The notes under the pieces are model-generated. The model did not search any database, was not told the origin of the DNA, and was given only the letters and a program-made list of their open reading frames with translations. A DNA stretch of 64,000 bases, from assembly GCF_052857255.1 (NCBI RefSeq), contig NC_135500.1, forward strand, positions 49,130,272 through 49,194,271, read 5' to 3'. The DNA comes from Amblyomma americanum (taxonomy: Eukaryota > Arthropoda > Arachnida > Ixodida > Ixodidae). Shown here one piece after another: positions 11,245 through 24,654 of this stretch (positions within the stretch are counted from its first letter, which is position 1; the number at the start of each line of letters is the position of its first letter). Made by a program: the position numbers and the translations under genes.

Positions 11245-11959
11245 ACTTGCATTTTACAAGTCGTAGAAGAGTAGACGAGAGAAAGCTGTAAACTTTTTCT
11301 CTCAGAACTGCGCGAAAACTTCTCTTCCGGCTCAAACAACGGGATACATTGTTTTAGATCGAAACTAGCAAAATTCACGAACATCGGTTTTACAAGTCGT
11401 CGAAGAGTAGACGAGAAAAAGGTTTAAACGTTTTCTCTCAGAACTGCGCGAAAACTTGTATTTCGGCTCAAAACAACGGGATACATCGTTTTAGATCGAA
11501 ACTAGAGAGATTCACAATCATAGATTTTACAAGTCGACAAAGGGTAGACGAGAGAAAGCTGTAGAGAAAGCTGTAAACTTTCTCTCAGAACTGCGCGAAA
11601 ACTTGTATTCCGGCTCAAAACCACGGGATACATCGTTTTAGGTCAAAACGAGCGAGATTTACGCACTTCGATTTTACAAGTCGTCAAAGAGTAGACGAGA
11701 GAAAGCTGTTAACTTTTTCTCTCAGAACCGAGCGAAAACTTGTATTGTGGCGGAAAACAACAAGATACATCGTTTTAGATCAAAACTAGCGAGATTTACG
11801 TACTGCGATTTTACAAGTCGTCGAAGAGTAGACGAGAGAGAGCTTTAACCTTTTTCTCTCAGAACTGCGCAAAAACTTGAATTTCGGCTCAAAACAACGG
11901 AATACATCGTTTTTGATCGAAAGTAGAGAGATTCACGAACATAGATTTTACAAGTCGTC
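11245..11959. repeat. Segmental copy 2 of 2, offset 2,196 bp (partner 9,049-9,763)
   Basis: Shares the 12-bp internal duplication and other marks with its partner. It reads 'gtcgtagaagag' at about 11,268 where the partner reads 'gtcgtcgaagag', and 'agaaccgagcg' at about 11,726 for 'agaactgagcg'. Confidence 0.8.
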
Positions 11960-11973
11960 GAAGGGTAGACGAG

Positions 11974-13309
11974 AGAGAGCTGTAAACTTTTTCTCTCAGA
12001 ACGGCGCGAAAACTTCTGTTCCGGCTCAAAACAACGGGATACATTGTTGTAGATCGAAACTAGCAAAATTCACGAACATCGATTTTACACGTCGTCGAAG
12101 AGTAGACAAGAGAAAGGTGTAAACATTTTCTCTCAGAACTGCGCAAAACTTGTATTCCGACTAAAAGCAACGAGATAGATCGTTTTAGATCAAAACTAGC
12201 GAGATTTACGTACTTTGATTTTACAAGTCGTCGAAGAGTAGACGAGAGAGAGCTGTAAACTTTTTCTCTGAGAACTGCGCCAAAACTTGTATTCCGGCTC
12301 AAAATAACGGGATACATCGTTTTAGATCGAAACTAGCGAGATTCACGAACATCGATTTTAGAAGTCGCCGAAGAGTAGACGAGAGAAAGGTTTAAACTTT
12401 TTCTTTCAGAACTGCGCGAAAACTTGTATTCCGGCTCAAAACAAAGGGATACATCGTTTTAGATAGAAACTAGCGAGATTTACGCAATTCGATATTACAT
12501 GTCGTCGAAAAGTAGACGAGAGAAGGCTGTAAGCTTTTTCTCTCAGAACTGCGCGAAAACTTGAATTCCGGCTCAAAACAACGGGATGCATCGATTTAGA
12601 TCGAAACAAGCGAGATTTACGCACTTCGATTTTACAAGTCGTGGAAGAGTAGACGAGAGAAAGCTGTAAACGTTTCTCTCAGAACTGCGCGAAAACTTGA
12701 ATTCCGGCTCAAAACAACAGGATACATCGTTTTAGATCAAAACTAGCGAGATTCACGAACATCGATTTTACAAGTCGTCGAAGAGTAGACGAGAGAGAGC
12801 TGTAAACGTTTTCTCTCAGAACTGCGCGAAAACTTGTATTCCGGCTAAAAACAACGAGATACATCGTTTTAGATCGAAACTAGCTAGATTTACGCACTTC
12901 GATTTTACAAGTCGTCGAAGAGTAGACGAGAGAAAGCTATAAGCTTTTTCTCTCAGAACTGCGCGAAAACTTGAATTCCGGCAAAGCAACGGGATACATC
13001 GTTTTAGATCGAAACTAGCGAGATTCACGAACATAGATTTTACAAGTCGACAAAGGGTAGACGAGAGAAAGCTGTAAACTTTCTCTCAGAACTGCGCGAA
13101 AACTTGTATTCCGGCTCAAAACCACGGGATACATCGTTTTAGATCAAAACGAGCGAGATTTACGCACTTCGATTTTACAAGTGGTCAAAGAGTAGACGAG
13201 AGAAAGCTGTTAACTTTTTCTCTCAGAACTGCGCGAAAACTTAAATTCCCGCTCAAAACAACGGGATACATAGTTTTAGATCGAAACTAGCGAGATTCGC
13301 GAACATCGA
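11974..13309. repeat. Segmental copy 2 of 2 (partner 3,897-5,100), with one extra monomer
   Basis: Aligned to 3,897-5,100 except for an inserted monomer at roughly 12,578-12,714. That monomer has the rare 'gggatgcatcgattt' start, seen in only three other places in the window (15,174, 44,330, 55,808), always with 'cttgaattcc' immediately upstream. Confidence 0.75.
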
Positions 13310-15132
13310 TTTTACATGTCGTCGATGAGTAGACGAGAGAAAGTTGTAAACTTTTTCGCTCATAACTGCGCGAAAACTTGTATTCCGGCTCAAAACAACA
13401 GGGTACATCGTTTTAGATCGAAACTAGCGAGATTTACGCACTTCGATTTTACAAGTCGTCGAAGAGTCGACGAGAGAAAGCTGTTAGCTTTTTCTCTCAG
13501 AACTGAGCAAAAACTTGAATTCCGGCTCAAAACAACGGGATACATCGTTTTAGGTCGAAACTAGCGCGATTTACGCACTTCGATTATACAAGTCGCCGAA
13601 GAGTAGACGAGAGAAAGGTTTAAACTTTTTCTTTCAGAACTGCGCGAAAACTTGTATTCCGGCTCAAAACAACGGGATACATTGTTTTAGATAGAAACTA
13701 GCGAGATTTACGCAATTCGATATTACATGTCGTCGAAAAGTAGACGAGAGAAGGCTGTAAGCTTTTTCTCTCAGAACTGCGCGAAAACTTGAATTCCGGC
13801 TCAAAACAACGGGATACATCGTTTTAGATCGAAACTAGAGAGATTCAGGATCATAGATTTTACAAGTCGACAAAGGGTAGACGAGAGAAAGCTGTAAACT
13901 TTCTCTCAGAACTCCGCGAAAACTTGTATTCCGGCTCAAAACCACGGAATACATCGTTTTAGATCAAAACGAGCGAGATTTACGCACTTCGATTTTACAA
14001 GTGGTCAAAGAGTAGACGAGAGAAAGCTGTTAACTTTTTCTCTCAGAACTGAGCGAAAACTTGTATTCCGGCTAAAAACAACGTGATACATCGTTTTAGA
14101 TCAAAACTAGCGAGATTTACGTACTTCGATTTTACAAGTCGTCGAAGAGTAGACGAGAGATAGCTGTAAACGTTTTCTCTCAGAACTGCGCAAAAACTTG
14201 AATTTCGGCTCAAAACAACGGAATACATCGTTTTAGATCGAAAGTAGAGAGATTCACGAACATAGATTTTACAAGTCGTCTAAGGGTAGACGAGAGTAGG
14301 CTGTAAACTTTCTCTCAGAACTGCGCGAAAACTTGTATTCCGGCTCAAAACAACGGGATACATCGTTTTAGATTGAAACAAGCGAGATTTACGCACTTCG
14401 ATTTTAGAAGTCGTCGAAGAGACGAGAGAAAGCTGTTAACTTTTTCTCTCAGAACTGCGCGTAAACTTGTATTCCGGCTCAAAACTACGGGATACATCGC
14501 TTTAGATCGAAACTAGCGCGATTTACGCACTTCGATTTTACAAGTCGTCGAAGAGTAGACGAGAGAAAGCTGTAAACTTTTTCTCTCTGAACTGCGCGAA
14601 AACTTCTATTCCGGCTCAAAACAACGGGATACATTGTTTTAGATCGAAACTAGCAAAATTCACGAACATCAATTTTACAAGTCGTCGAAGAGTAGACAAG
14701 AGAAAGGTGTAAACATTTTCTTTCAGAACTGCGCGAAAACTTGTATTCCGGCTAAAAACAACGAGATACATCGTTTTAGATCAAAACTAGCGAGATTTAC
14801 GTACTTGCATTTTACAAGTCGTCGAAGAGTAGACGAGAGGAAGCTGTTAACTTTTTCTCTCAGAACTGCGCGAAAACTTCTATTCCGGCTCAAAACGGGA
14901 TACATTGTTTTAGATCGAAACTAGCAAAATTCACGAACATCGATTTTACAAGTCGTCGAAGAGTAGACGAGAAAAAGGTTTAAACGTTTTCTCTCAGAAC
15001 TGCGCGAAAACTTGTATTTCGGCTCAGAACAAAGGGATACATCGTTTTAGATATAAACTAGCGAGATTTACGCAATTCGATTTTACAAGTCGTCGAAAAG
15101 TAGACGAGAGAAGGCTGTAAACGTTTTCTCTG
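12874..15132. repeat. Segmental copy 1 of 2, offset 3,953 bp (partner 16,827-19,085)
   Basis: About 16.5 monomers match 16,827-19,085. Shared marks: 'aattccggcaaagcaacggg' (a shortened link), 'ttaaattcccgctc', 'gtcgtcgaagagacgagag', 'catcgctttagatcg', and the 3-bp shorter link 'ggctcaaaacgggatac' at about 14,888. Differences seen: 'tgtcgatgag' near 13,322 for 'tgtcgaagag', and 'ggctcagaacaaag' near 15,021 for 'ggctcaaaacaaag'. The offset is 29 monomers minus 20 bases. Confidence 0.8.
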
Positions 15133-15599
15133 AGAACTGCGCGAAAACTTGAATTCCGCCTCAAAACAACGGGATGCATCGATTTAGATCGAAACTAGCG
15201 AGTTTTACGCACATCGATTTTACAAGTCGTCGAAGAGTAGACGAGAGAGAGCTGTAAATGTTTTCTCTCAGAACTGCGCGAAAACTTGTATTCCGGCACA
15301 AAACAACGGGATACATCGTTTTAGATCGAAACTAGCGAGATTTACGCACTTCGATTTTACAAGTCGTCGAAGAGTAGACGAGGGAAAGCTATAAGCTTTT
15401 TCTCTCAGAACTGCGCGAAAACTTGTATTCCGGCTCAAAACAACGGGATACATCGTTTTAGATCGAAACTAGCGAGGTTCACGAACATAGATTTTATATG
15501 TCGTCGCAGGGTAGACGAGAGAGAGCTGTAAACGTTTTCTCTCAGAACTGCGCGAAAACTTGTATTCCGGCTAAAAACAACGGGATACATCGTTTTAGA
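15133..15599. repeat. Satellite monomers between duplicated blocks
   Basis: Three to four monomers, including the 'gggatgcatcgattt' type at 15,174 and one with 'gattttatatgtcgtcgcaggg' features near 15,490. No gene or unique sequence. Confidence 0.85.
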
Positions 15600-16826
15600 T
15601 CGAAACTAGCTAGATTTACGCACTTCGGTTTTACAAGTCGTCGAAGAGTAGACGAGAGAAAGCTATAAGCTTTTTCTCTCAGAACTGCGCGAAAACTTGA
15701 ATTCCGGCAAAGCAACGGGATACATCGTTTTAGATCGAAACTAGCGAGATTCACGAACATAGATTTTACAAGTCGACAAAGGGTAGACGAGAGAAAGCTG
15801 TAAACTTTCTCTCAGAACTGCGCGAAAACTTGTATTCCGGCTCAAAACCACGGGATACATCGTTTTAGATCAAAACGAGCGAGATTTACGCACTTCGATT
15901 TTACAAGTGGTCAAAGAGTAGACGAGAGAAAGCTGTTAACTTTTTCTCTCAGAACTGCGCGAAAACTTAAATTCCCGCTCAAAACAACGGGATACATAGT
16001 TTTAGATCGAAACTAGCGAGATTCGCGAACATCGATTTTACATGTCGTCGAAGAGTAGACGAGAGAAAGTTGTAAACTTTTTCGCTCATAACTGCGCGAA
16101 AACTTGTATTCCGGCTCAAAACAACAGGGTACATCGTTTTAGATCGAAACTAGCGAGATTTACGCACTTCGATTTTACAAGTCGTCGAAGAGTCGACGAG
16201 AGAAAGCTGTTAGCTTTTTCTGTCAGAACTGAGCAAAAACTTGAATTCCGGCTCAAAACAACGGGATACATCGTTTTAGGTCGAAACTAGCGCGATTTAC
16301 GCACTTCGATTATACAAGTCGCCGAAGAGTAGACGAGAGAAAGGTTTAAACTTTTTCTTTCAGAACTGCGCGAAAACTTGTATTCCGGCTCAAAACAACG
16401 GGATACATTGTTTTAGATAGAAACTAGCGAGATTTACGCAATTCGATATTACATGTCGTCGAAAAGTAGACGAGAGAAGGCTGTAAGCTTTTTCTCTCAG
16501 AACTGCGCGAAAACTTGAATTCCGGCTCAAAACAACGGGATACATCGTTTTAGATCGAAACTAGAGAGATTCAGGATCATAGATTTTACAAGTCGACAAA
16601 GGGTAGACGAGAGAAAGCTGTAAACTTTCTCTCAGAACTGCGCGAAAACTTGTATTCCGGCTCAAAACCACGGAATACATCATTTTAGATCAAAACGAGC
16701 GAGATTTACGCACTTCGATTTTACAAGTGGTCAAAGAGTAGACGAGAGAAAGCTGTTAACTTTTTCTCTCAGAACTGAGCGAAAACTTGTATTCCGGCTA
16801 AAAACAACGTGATACATCGTTTTAGA
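15600..16826. repeat. 1,227-bp tandem unit, copy 1
   Basis: Nine monomers, followed directly by a second copy at 16,827-18,053. Both begin with 'gatcgaaactagctagattt'. Differences seen include 'cttcggttttac' (about 15,626) against 'cttcgatttt', and 'ttttctgtcag' (about 16,218) against 'ttttctctcag'. An older relative starts at 12,874, so this 9-monomer unit exists three times. Unit length is 9 x 137 minus 6. Confidence 0.8.
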
Positions 16827-18053
16827 TCGAAACTAGCTAGATTTACGCACTTCGATTTTACAAGTCGTCTAAGAGTAGACGAGAGAAAGCTATAAGCTTT
16901 TTCTCTCAGAACTGCGCGAAAACTTGAATTCCGGCAAAGCAACGGGATACATCGTTTTAGATCGAAACTAGCGAGATTCACGAACATAGATTTTACAAGT
17001 CGACAAAGGGTAGACGAGAGAAAGCTGTAAACTTTCTCTCAGAACTGCGCGAAAACTTGTATTCCGGCTCAAAACCACGGGATACATCGTTTTAGATCAA
17101 AACGAGCGAGATTTACGCACTTCGATTTTACAAGTGGTCAAAGAGTAGACGAGAGAAAGCTGTTAACTTTTTCTCTCAGAACTGCGCGAAAACTTAAATT
17201 CCCGCTCAAAACAACGGGATACATAGTTTTAGATCGAAACTAGCGAGATTCGCGAACATCGATTTTACATGTCGTCGAAGAGTAGACGAGAGAAAGTTGT
17301 AAACTTTTTCGCTCATAACTGCGCGAAAACTTGTATTCCGGCTCGAAACAACAGGGTACATCGTTTTAGATCGAAACTAGCGAGATTTACGCACTTCGAT
17401 TTTACAAGTCGTCGAAGAGTCGACGAGAGAAAGCTGTTAGCTTTTTCTCTCAGAACTGAGCAAAAACTTGAATTCCGGCTCAAAACAACGGGATACATCG
17501 TTTTAGGTCGAAACTAGCGCGATTTACGCACTTCGATTATACAAGTCGCCGAAGAGTAGACGAGAGAAAGGTTTAAACTTTTTCTTTCAGAACTGCGCGA
17601 AAACTTGTATTCCGGCTCAAAACAACGGGATACATTGTTTTAGATAGAAACTAGCGAGATTTACGCAATTCGATATTACATGTCGTCGAAAAGTAGACGA
17701 GAGAAGGCTGTAAGCTTTTTCTCTCAGAACTGCGCGAAAACTTGAATTCCGGCTCAAAACAACGGGATACATCGTTTTAGATCGAAACTAGAGAGATTCA
17801 GGATCATAGATTTTACAAGTCGACAAAGGGTAGACGAGAGAAAGCTGTAAACTTTCTCTCAGAACTGCGCGAAAACTTGTATTCCGGCTCAAAACCACGG
17901 AATACATCGTTTTAGATCAAAACGAGCGAGATTTACGCACTTCGATTTTACAAGTGGTCAAAGAGTAGACGAGAGAAAGCTGTTAACTTTTTCTCTCAGA
18001 ACTGAGCGAAAACTTGTATTCCGGCTAAAAACAACGTGATACATCGTTTTAGA
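16827..18053. repeat. 1,227-bp tandem unit, copy 2
   Basis: Direct tandem neighbour of 15,600-16,826; also the first part of the 3,953-offset copy that runs to 19,085. It reads 'gtcgtctaagag' near 16,866 where the other copies have 'gtcgtcgaagag'. Confidence 0.8.
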
Positions 18054-19085
18054 TCAAAACTAGCGAGATTTACGTACTTCGATTTTACAAGTCGTCGAAG
18101 AGTAGACGAGAGATAGCTGTAAACGTTTTCTCTCAGAACTGCGCAAAAACTTGAATTTCGGCTCAAAACAACGGAATACATCGTTTTAGATCGAAAGTAG
18201 AGAGATTCACGAACATAGATTTTACAAGTCGTCTAAGGGTAGACGAGAGTAGGCTGTAAACTTTCTCTCAGAACTGCGCGAAAACTTGTATTCCGGCTCA
18301 AAACAACGGGATACATCGTTTTAGATTGAAACAAGCGAGATTTACGCACTTCGATTTTAGAAGTCGTCGAAGAGACGAGAGAAAGCTGTTAACTTTTTCT
18401 CTCAGAACTGCGCGTAAACTTGTATTCCGGCTCAAAACTACGGGATACATCGCTTTAGATCGAAACTAGCGCGATTTACGCACTTCGATTTTACAAGTCG
18501 TCGAAGAGTAGACGAGAGAAAGCTGTAAACTTTTTCTCTCTGAACTGCGCGAAAACTTCTATTCCGGCTCAAAACAACGGGATACATTGTTTTAGATCGA
18601 AACTAGCAAAATTCACGAACATCAATTTTACAAGTCGTCGAAGAGTAGACAAGAGAAAGGTGTAAACATTTTCTTTCAGAACTGCGCGAAAACTTGTATT
18701 CCGGCTAAAAACAACGAGATACATCGTTTTAGATCAAAACTAGCGAGATTTACGTACTTGCATTTTACAAGTCGTCGAAGAGTAGACGAGAGGAAGCTGT
18801 TAACTTTTTCTCTCAGAACTGCGCGAAAACTTCTATTCCGGCTCAAAACGGGATACATTGTTTTAGATCGAAACTAGCAAAATTCACGAACATCGATTTT
18901 ACAAGTCGTCGAAGAGTAGACGAGAAAAAGGTTTAAACGTTTTCTCTCAGAACTGCGCGAAAACTTGTATTTCGGCTCAAAACAAAGGGATACATCGTTT
19001 TAGATATAAACTAGCGAGATTTACGCAATTCGATTTTACAAGTCGTCGAAAAGTAGACGAGAGAAGGCTGTAAACGTTTTCTCTT
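18054..19085. repeat. Remainder of the 3,953-offset copy (partner 14,101-15,132)
   Basis: Continues the match with 14,101-15,132, including the 'gatagctgtaaac' monomer, the 'gtcgtctaagggtag' monomer and the shortened 'ggctcaaaacgggatac' link at about 18,841. Confidence 0.8.
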
Positions 19086-19831
19086 AGAACTGCGCGAAAA
19101 CTTGTATTCCGGTTCAAAACAACGAGATACATTGTTTTAGATCGAAACTAGCGAGATTTACGCACTTCGATTTTACAAGTCGTCGAAGAGTAGACGAGAG
19201 AGAGCTGTAAACGTTTTCTCTCAGAACTGCGCGAAAACTTGTATTCCGGCTCAAAACAACGGGATACATCGTTTTAAATTGAAACTAGCGAGATTTACGC
19301 ACTTCGATTTTACAAGTCGTCGAAGAGTAGACGAGAGAAAGCTGTAAGCTTTTTCTCTCAGAACTGCGCGAAAACTTGTATTCCGGCTCAAAACAACGGG
19401 ATACATCGTTTTAGATTGAAACTAGCGAGATTCACGAACATCGTTTTTACATGTCGTCGAAGAGTAGACGAGAGAAAGTTGTAAACTTTTTCTCTAATAA
19501 CGGCGCGAAAACTTGTATTCCGGCTCTAAACAACAGGGTACATCGTTTTAGATCGAAACTAGCGAGATTTAAGCACTTTGATTTTACAAGTCGTCGAAGA
19601 GTAGACGCGAGAAAGCTGAAAGCTTTTCCTCTCAGAACGGCGCGAAAACTTGTATTCCGGCTCAAAAAAACGGGATACATCGTTTTAGAACGAAACTAGC
19701 GAGATTTACGCACTTCGATTTTACAAGTCGTCGAAGAGTAGACGAGAGAAAGCTGTAAACGTTTTCTCTCAGAACTGCGCGAAAACTTGAATTCCGGCTG
19801 AAAACAACGGGATACATTGTTTTAGATCGAA
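19086..19831. repeat. Satellite block with a distant copy at 29.6-30.2 kb
   Basis: Bases from about 19,079 to 19,690 align with about 29,644-30,240 (offset near 10,565, with small indels): 'ttctcttagaactg', 'gagatacattg', 'tttaaattgaaac', 'cgtttttacatgtcg' and 'tctctaataac' occur in the same order in both. A third copy of the last part lies at about 31,305-31,600. No gene. Confidence 0.75.
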
Positions 19832-21610
19832 CTAGCGAGATTCACGAACATCGATTTTACAAGTCGTCGAAGAGTAGACGAGAGAGAGCTGTAAACGTTT
19901 TCTCTCAGAACTGCGCGAAAACTTGTATTCCGGCTCAAAACAACGGGATACATCGTTTTAGATCAAAACTAGCGAGATTTACGCACTTCGATTTTACAAG
20001 TCGTCGAAGAGTAGACAAGAGAAAGCTGAAAGCTTTTTCTCTCAGAACTGCGCGAAAACTTGTATTCCGGCTCAAAACAACGGGATACATCGTTTCAGAT
20101 TGAAACTAGCGAGATTCACGAACATCGATTTTACATGTCGTCGAAGAGTAGACGAGAGAAAGTTGTAAACTTTTTCGCTCATAACTGCGCGAAAACTTGT
20201 ATTCCGGCTCAAAACAACAGGGTACATCGTTTTAGATCGAAACTAGCGAGATTTACGCACTTCGATTTTACAAGTCGTCGAAGAGTCGACGAGAGAAAGC
20301 TGTTAGCTTTTTCTCTCAGAACTGAGCAAAAACTTGAATTCCGGCTCAAAACAACGGGATACATCGTTTTAGGTCGAAACTAGCGCGATTTACGCACTTC
20401 GATTATACAAGTCGTCGAAGAGTAGACGAGAGGAAGGCGTAAACTTTTTCTCTCAGAACTGCGCGAAAACTTGAATTCCGGCTATAAACAACGGGATACA
20501 TCGTTTTAGATCGAAACTAGCGAGATTTACGCATTTCGATTTTACAAGTCGTAGAAGAGTAGACGAGAGAGAGCTGTAAACGTTTTCTCTCAGAACTGCG
20601 CGAAAACTTGTATTCCGGCTAAAAACAACGGGATACATCGTTTTAGATCGAAACTAGCTAGATTTACGCACTTCGATTTTACAAGTCGTCGAAAAGTAGA
20701 CGAGAGAAAGCTATAAGCTTTTTCTCTCAGAACTGCGCGAAAACTTGTATTCCGGCTCAAAACCACGGGATACATCGTTTTAGATCAGAACGAGCGAGAT
20801 TTACGCACTTCGATTTTACAAGTGGTCAAAGAGTAGACGAGAGAAAGCTGTTAACTTTTTCTCTCAAAACTGAGCGAAAACTTGTATTCCGGCTAAAAAC
20901 AACGAGATACATCGTTTTAGATCGAAACAAGCGAGATTTACGCACTTCGATTTTAGAAGTCGTCGAAGAAGAGACGAGAGAAAGCTGTTAACTTTTTCTC
21001 TCAGAACTGCGCGTAAACTTGTATTCCGGCTCAAAACTACGGGATACATCGTTTTAGATCGAAACTAGCGCGATTTACGCACTTCGATTTTACAAGTCGT
21101 CGAAGAGTAGACGAGAGAAAGCTGTAAACTTTTTCTCTCTGAACTGCGCGAAAACTTCTATTCCGGATCAAAACAACGGGATACATTGTTTTAGATCGAA
21201 ACTAGCAAAATTCACGAACATCGATTTTACAAGTCGTCGAAGAGTAGACAAGAGAAAGGTGTAAACATTTTCTTTCAGAACTGCGCGAAAACTTGTATTC
21301 CAGCTAAAAACAACGAGATACATCGTTTTAGATCAAAACTAGCGAGATTTACGTACTTGCATTTTACAAGTCGTCGAAGAGTAGACGAGAGAAAGCTGTA
21401 AACTTTTTCTCTCAGAACTGCGCGAAAACTTCTATTCCGGCTCATACAACGGGATACATTGTTTTAGATCGAAACTAGCAAAATTCACGAACATCGATTT
21501 TACAAGTCGTCGAAGAGTAGACAAGAGAAAGGTGTAAACATTTTCTCTCAGAACTGCGCAAAACTTGTATTCCGACTAAAAGCAACGAGATACATCGTTT
21601 TAGATCAAAA
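19832..21610. repeat. 1,779-bp tandem duplication, copy 1
   Basis: Thirteen monomers (13 x 137 minus 2) matched by the next 1,779 bases. Substitutions seen against copy 2: g at 19,874 (a at 21,653), a at 20,553 (c at 22,332), t at 21,445 (a at 23,224). Starts with marker module K. No gene. Confidence 0.9.
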
Positions 21611-23390
21611 CTAGCGAGATTCACGAACATCGATTTTACAAGTCGTCGAAGAATAGACGAGAGAGAGCTGTAAACGTTTTCTCTCAGAACTGCGCGAAAA
21701 CTTGTATTCCGGCTCAAAACAACGGGATACATCGTTTTAGATCAAAACTAGCGAGATTTACGCACTTCGATTTTACAAGTCGTCGAAGAGTAGACAAGAG
21801 AAAGCTGAAAGCTTTTTCTCTCAGAACTGCGCGAAAACTTGTATTCCGGCTCAAAACAACGGGATACATCGTTTCAGATTGAAACTAGCGAGATTCACGA
21901 ACATCGATTTTACATGTCGTCGAAGAGTAGACGAGAGAAAGTTGTAAACTTTTTCGCTCATAACTGCGCGAAAACTTGTATTCCGGCTCAAAACAACAGG
22001 GTACATCGTTTTAGATCGAAACTAGCGAGATTTACGCACTTCGATTTTACAAGTCGTCGAAGAGTCGACGAGAGAAAGCTGTTAGCTTTTTCTCTCAGAA
22101 CTGAGCAAAAACTTGAATTCCGGCTCAAAACAACGGGATACATCGTTTTAGGTCGAAACTAGCGCGATTTACGCACTTCGATTATACAAGTCGTCGAAGA
22201 GTAGACGAGAGGAAGGCGTAAACTTTTTCTCTCAGAACTGCGCGAAAACTTGAATTCCGGCTATAAACAACGGGATACATCGTTTTAGATCGAAACTAGC
22301 GAGATTTACGCATTTCGATTTTACAAGTCGTCGAAGAGTAGACGAGAGAGAGCTGTAAACGTTTTCTCTCAGAACTGCGCGAAAACTTGTATTCCGGCTA
22401 AAAACAACGGGATACATCGTTTTAGATCGAAACTAGCTAGATTTACGCACTTCGATTTTACAAGTCGTCGAAAAGTAGACGAGAGAAAGCTATAAGCTTT
22501 TTCTCTCAGAACTGCGCGAAAACTTGTATTCCGGCTCAAAACCACGGGATACATCGTTTTAGATCAGAACGAGCGAGATTTACGCACTTCGATTTTACAA
22601 GTGGTCAAAGAGTAGACGAGAGAAAGCTGTTAACTTTTTCTCTCAAAACTGAGCGAAAACTTGTATTCCGGCTAAAAACAACGAGATACATCGTTTTAGA
22701 TCGAAACAAGCGAGATTTACGCACTTCGATTTTAGAAGTCGTCGAAGAAGAGACGAGAGAAAGCTGTTAACTTTTTCTCTCAGAACTGCGCGTAAACTTG
22801 TATTCCGGCTCAAAACTACGGGATACATCGTTTTAGATCGAAACTAGCGCGATTTACGCACTTCGATTTTACAAGTCGTCGAAGAGTAGACGAGAGAAAG
22901 CTGTAAACTTTTTCTCTCTGAACTGCGCGAAAACTTCTATTCCGGATCAAAACAACGGGATACATTGTTTTAGATCGAAACTAGCAAAATTCACGAACAT
23001 CGATTTTACAAGTCGTCGAAGAGTAGACAAGAGAAAGGTGTAAACATTTTCTTTCAGAACTGCGCGAAAACTTGTATTCCAGCTAAAAACAACGAGATAC
23101 ATCGTTTTAGATCAAAACTAGCGAGATTTACGTACTTGCATTTTACAAGTCGTCGAAGAGTAGACGAGAGAAAGCTGTAAACTTTTTCTCTCAGAACTGC
23201 GCGAAAACTTCTATTCCGGCTCAAACAACGGGATACATTGTTTTAGATCGAAACTAGCAAAATTCACGAACATCGATTTTACAAGTCGTCGAAGAGTAGA
23301 CAAGAGAAAGGTGTAAACATTTTCTCTCAGAACTGCGCAAAACTTGTATTCCGACTAAAAGCAACGAGATACATCGTTTTAGATCAAAAC
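21611..23390. repeat. 1,779-bp tandem duplication, copy 2
   Basis: Near-identical to 19,832-21,610. Homology to the end of copy 1 runs on to about 23,473, where copy 2 reads 'gcgcaaaaacttg' and copy 1 'gcgcgaaaacttg', so the exchange point lies within a shared stretch. The segment from about 22,690 rightwards also has a distant copy starting at 32,422. Confidence 0.9.
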
Positions 23391-23592
23391 TAGCGAGATT
23401 CACGAACATCGATTTTACAAGTCGTCGAAGAGTAGACGAGAGAGAGCTGTAAACGTTTTCTCTCAGAACTGCGCAAAAACTTGTATTCCACCTAAAAACA
23501 ACGGGATACATCGTTTTAGATTGAAACTAGCTTGATTTACGCACTTCGATTTTACAAGTCGTCGAAGAGTAGACGAGAGAAAGCTATAAGCT
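23391..23592. repeat. Satellite monomers at the switch from left-type to right-type array
   Basis: Contains the monomer with 'cttgtattccacctaaaaac' followed by 'actagcttgattt', which recurs at 33.2, 39.0, 43.2, 47.2, 51.3, 52.8, 55.0, 57.6, 61.7 and 63.2 kb but not to the left. Marker module K is not seen beyond about 22.4 kb. Confidence 0.75.
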
Positions 23593-24654
23593 TTTTCTCT
23601 CAGAACTGCGCGAAAACGTATTCCGGCTCAAAACAACGGGATACATCGTTTTAGATCAAAACTAGAGAGATTCAGGAACATAGATTTTACAAGACGACAA
23701 AGGGTAGACGAGCGAAAGCTGTAAACTTTCTCTCAGAACTGCGCGAAAACTTGTATTCCGGCTCTAAACCACGGGATACATCGTTTTACATCAAAACGAG
23801 CGAGATTTACGCACTTCGATTTTACAAGTCGTCGAAGAGTAGACGAGAGAAAGCTGTTAACTTTTTCTCTCAGAACTGCGCGAAAACTTGTATTCCGGCT
23901 CAAAACAACGGGATACATTGTTTTAGATCGAAACTAGCGAGATTTACGCACTTCGATTTTACAAGTCGTCGAAGAGTAGACGAGAGAAATCTGTTAACTT
24001 TTTCTCTCAGAACTGAGCGAAAACTTGAATTCCGGCTCAAAACAACGGGATACATCGTTTTAGATCGAAACTAGCGCGATTTACGCACTTCGATTTTACA
24101 AGTCGTCGAAGAGTAGACGAGAAAAAGCTGTAAACTTTTTCTCTCAGAACTGCGCGAAAACTTGAATTCCGGCTATAAACAAAGGATACACCGTTTTAGA
24201 TCGAAACTAGCGAGATTTACGCACTTCGATTTTAAAAGTCATCGAAGAGTAGACGAGAGAGAGCTGTAAACTTTTTCTCTCAGAACGGCGCGAAAACTTG
24301 TATTCCGTCTCAAAACAACGGGATACATCGTTTTAGATCGAAACTAGCGAGATTTACGCACTTCGATTTTACAAGTAGACAAAGTGTAGACGAGAGAAAG
24401 CTGTAAACTTTCTCTCAGAACTGCGCGAAAACTTAAATTCCGGCTCAAAACAACGGGATACATCGTTTTAGATCGAAACTACCGAGATTCACGAACATCG
24501 AGTTTACAAATCGTCGAAGAGTAGACGAGAGAGAGCTATAAACTTTTTCTCTCAGAACGGCGCGAAAACTTGTTTTCCGGCTCAAAACAACGGGATACAT
24601 CGTTTTATATCGAAACTAGCGAGATTTACGCACTTCGATTTTACAAGTCGTCGA

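Noticed and set aside
23391..23592. Possible array boundary or insertion site at the left/right domain switch.
   Set aside because: The sequence stays in monomer register and there is no target-site duplication, no foreign sequence and no inversion, only a change of monomer types.
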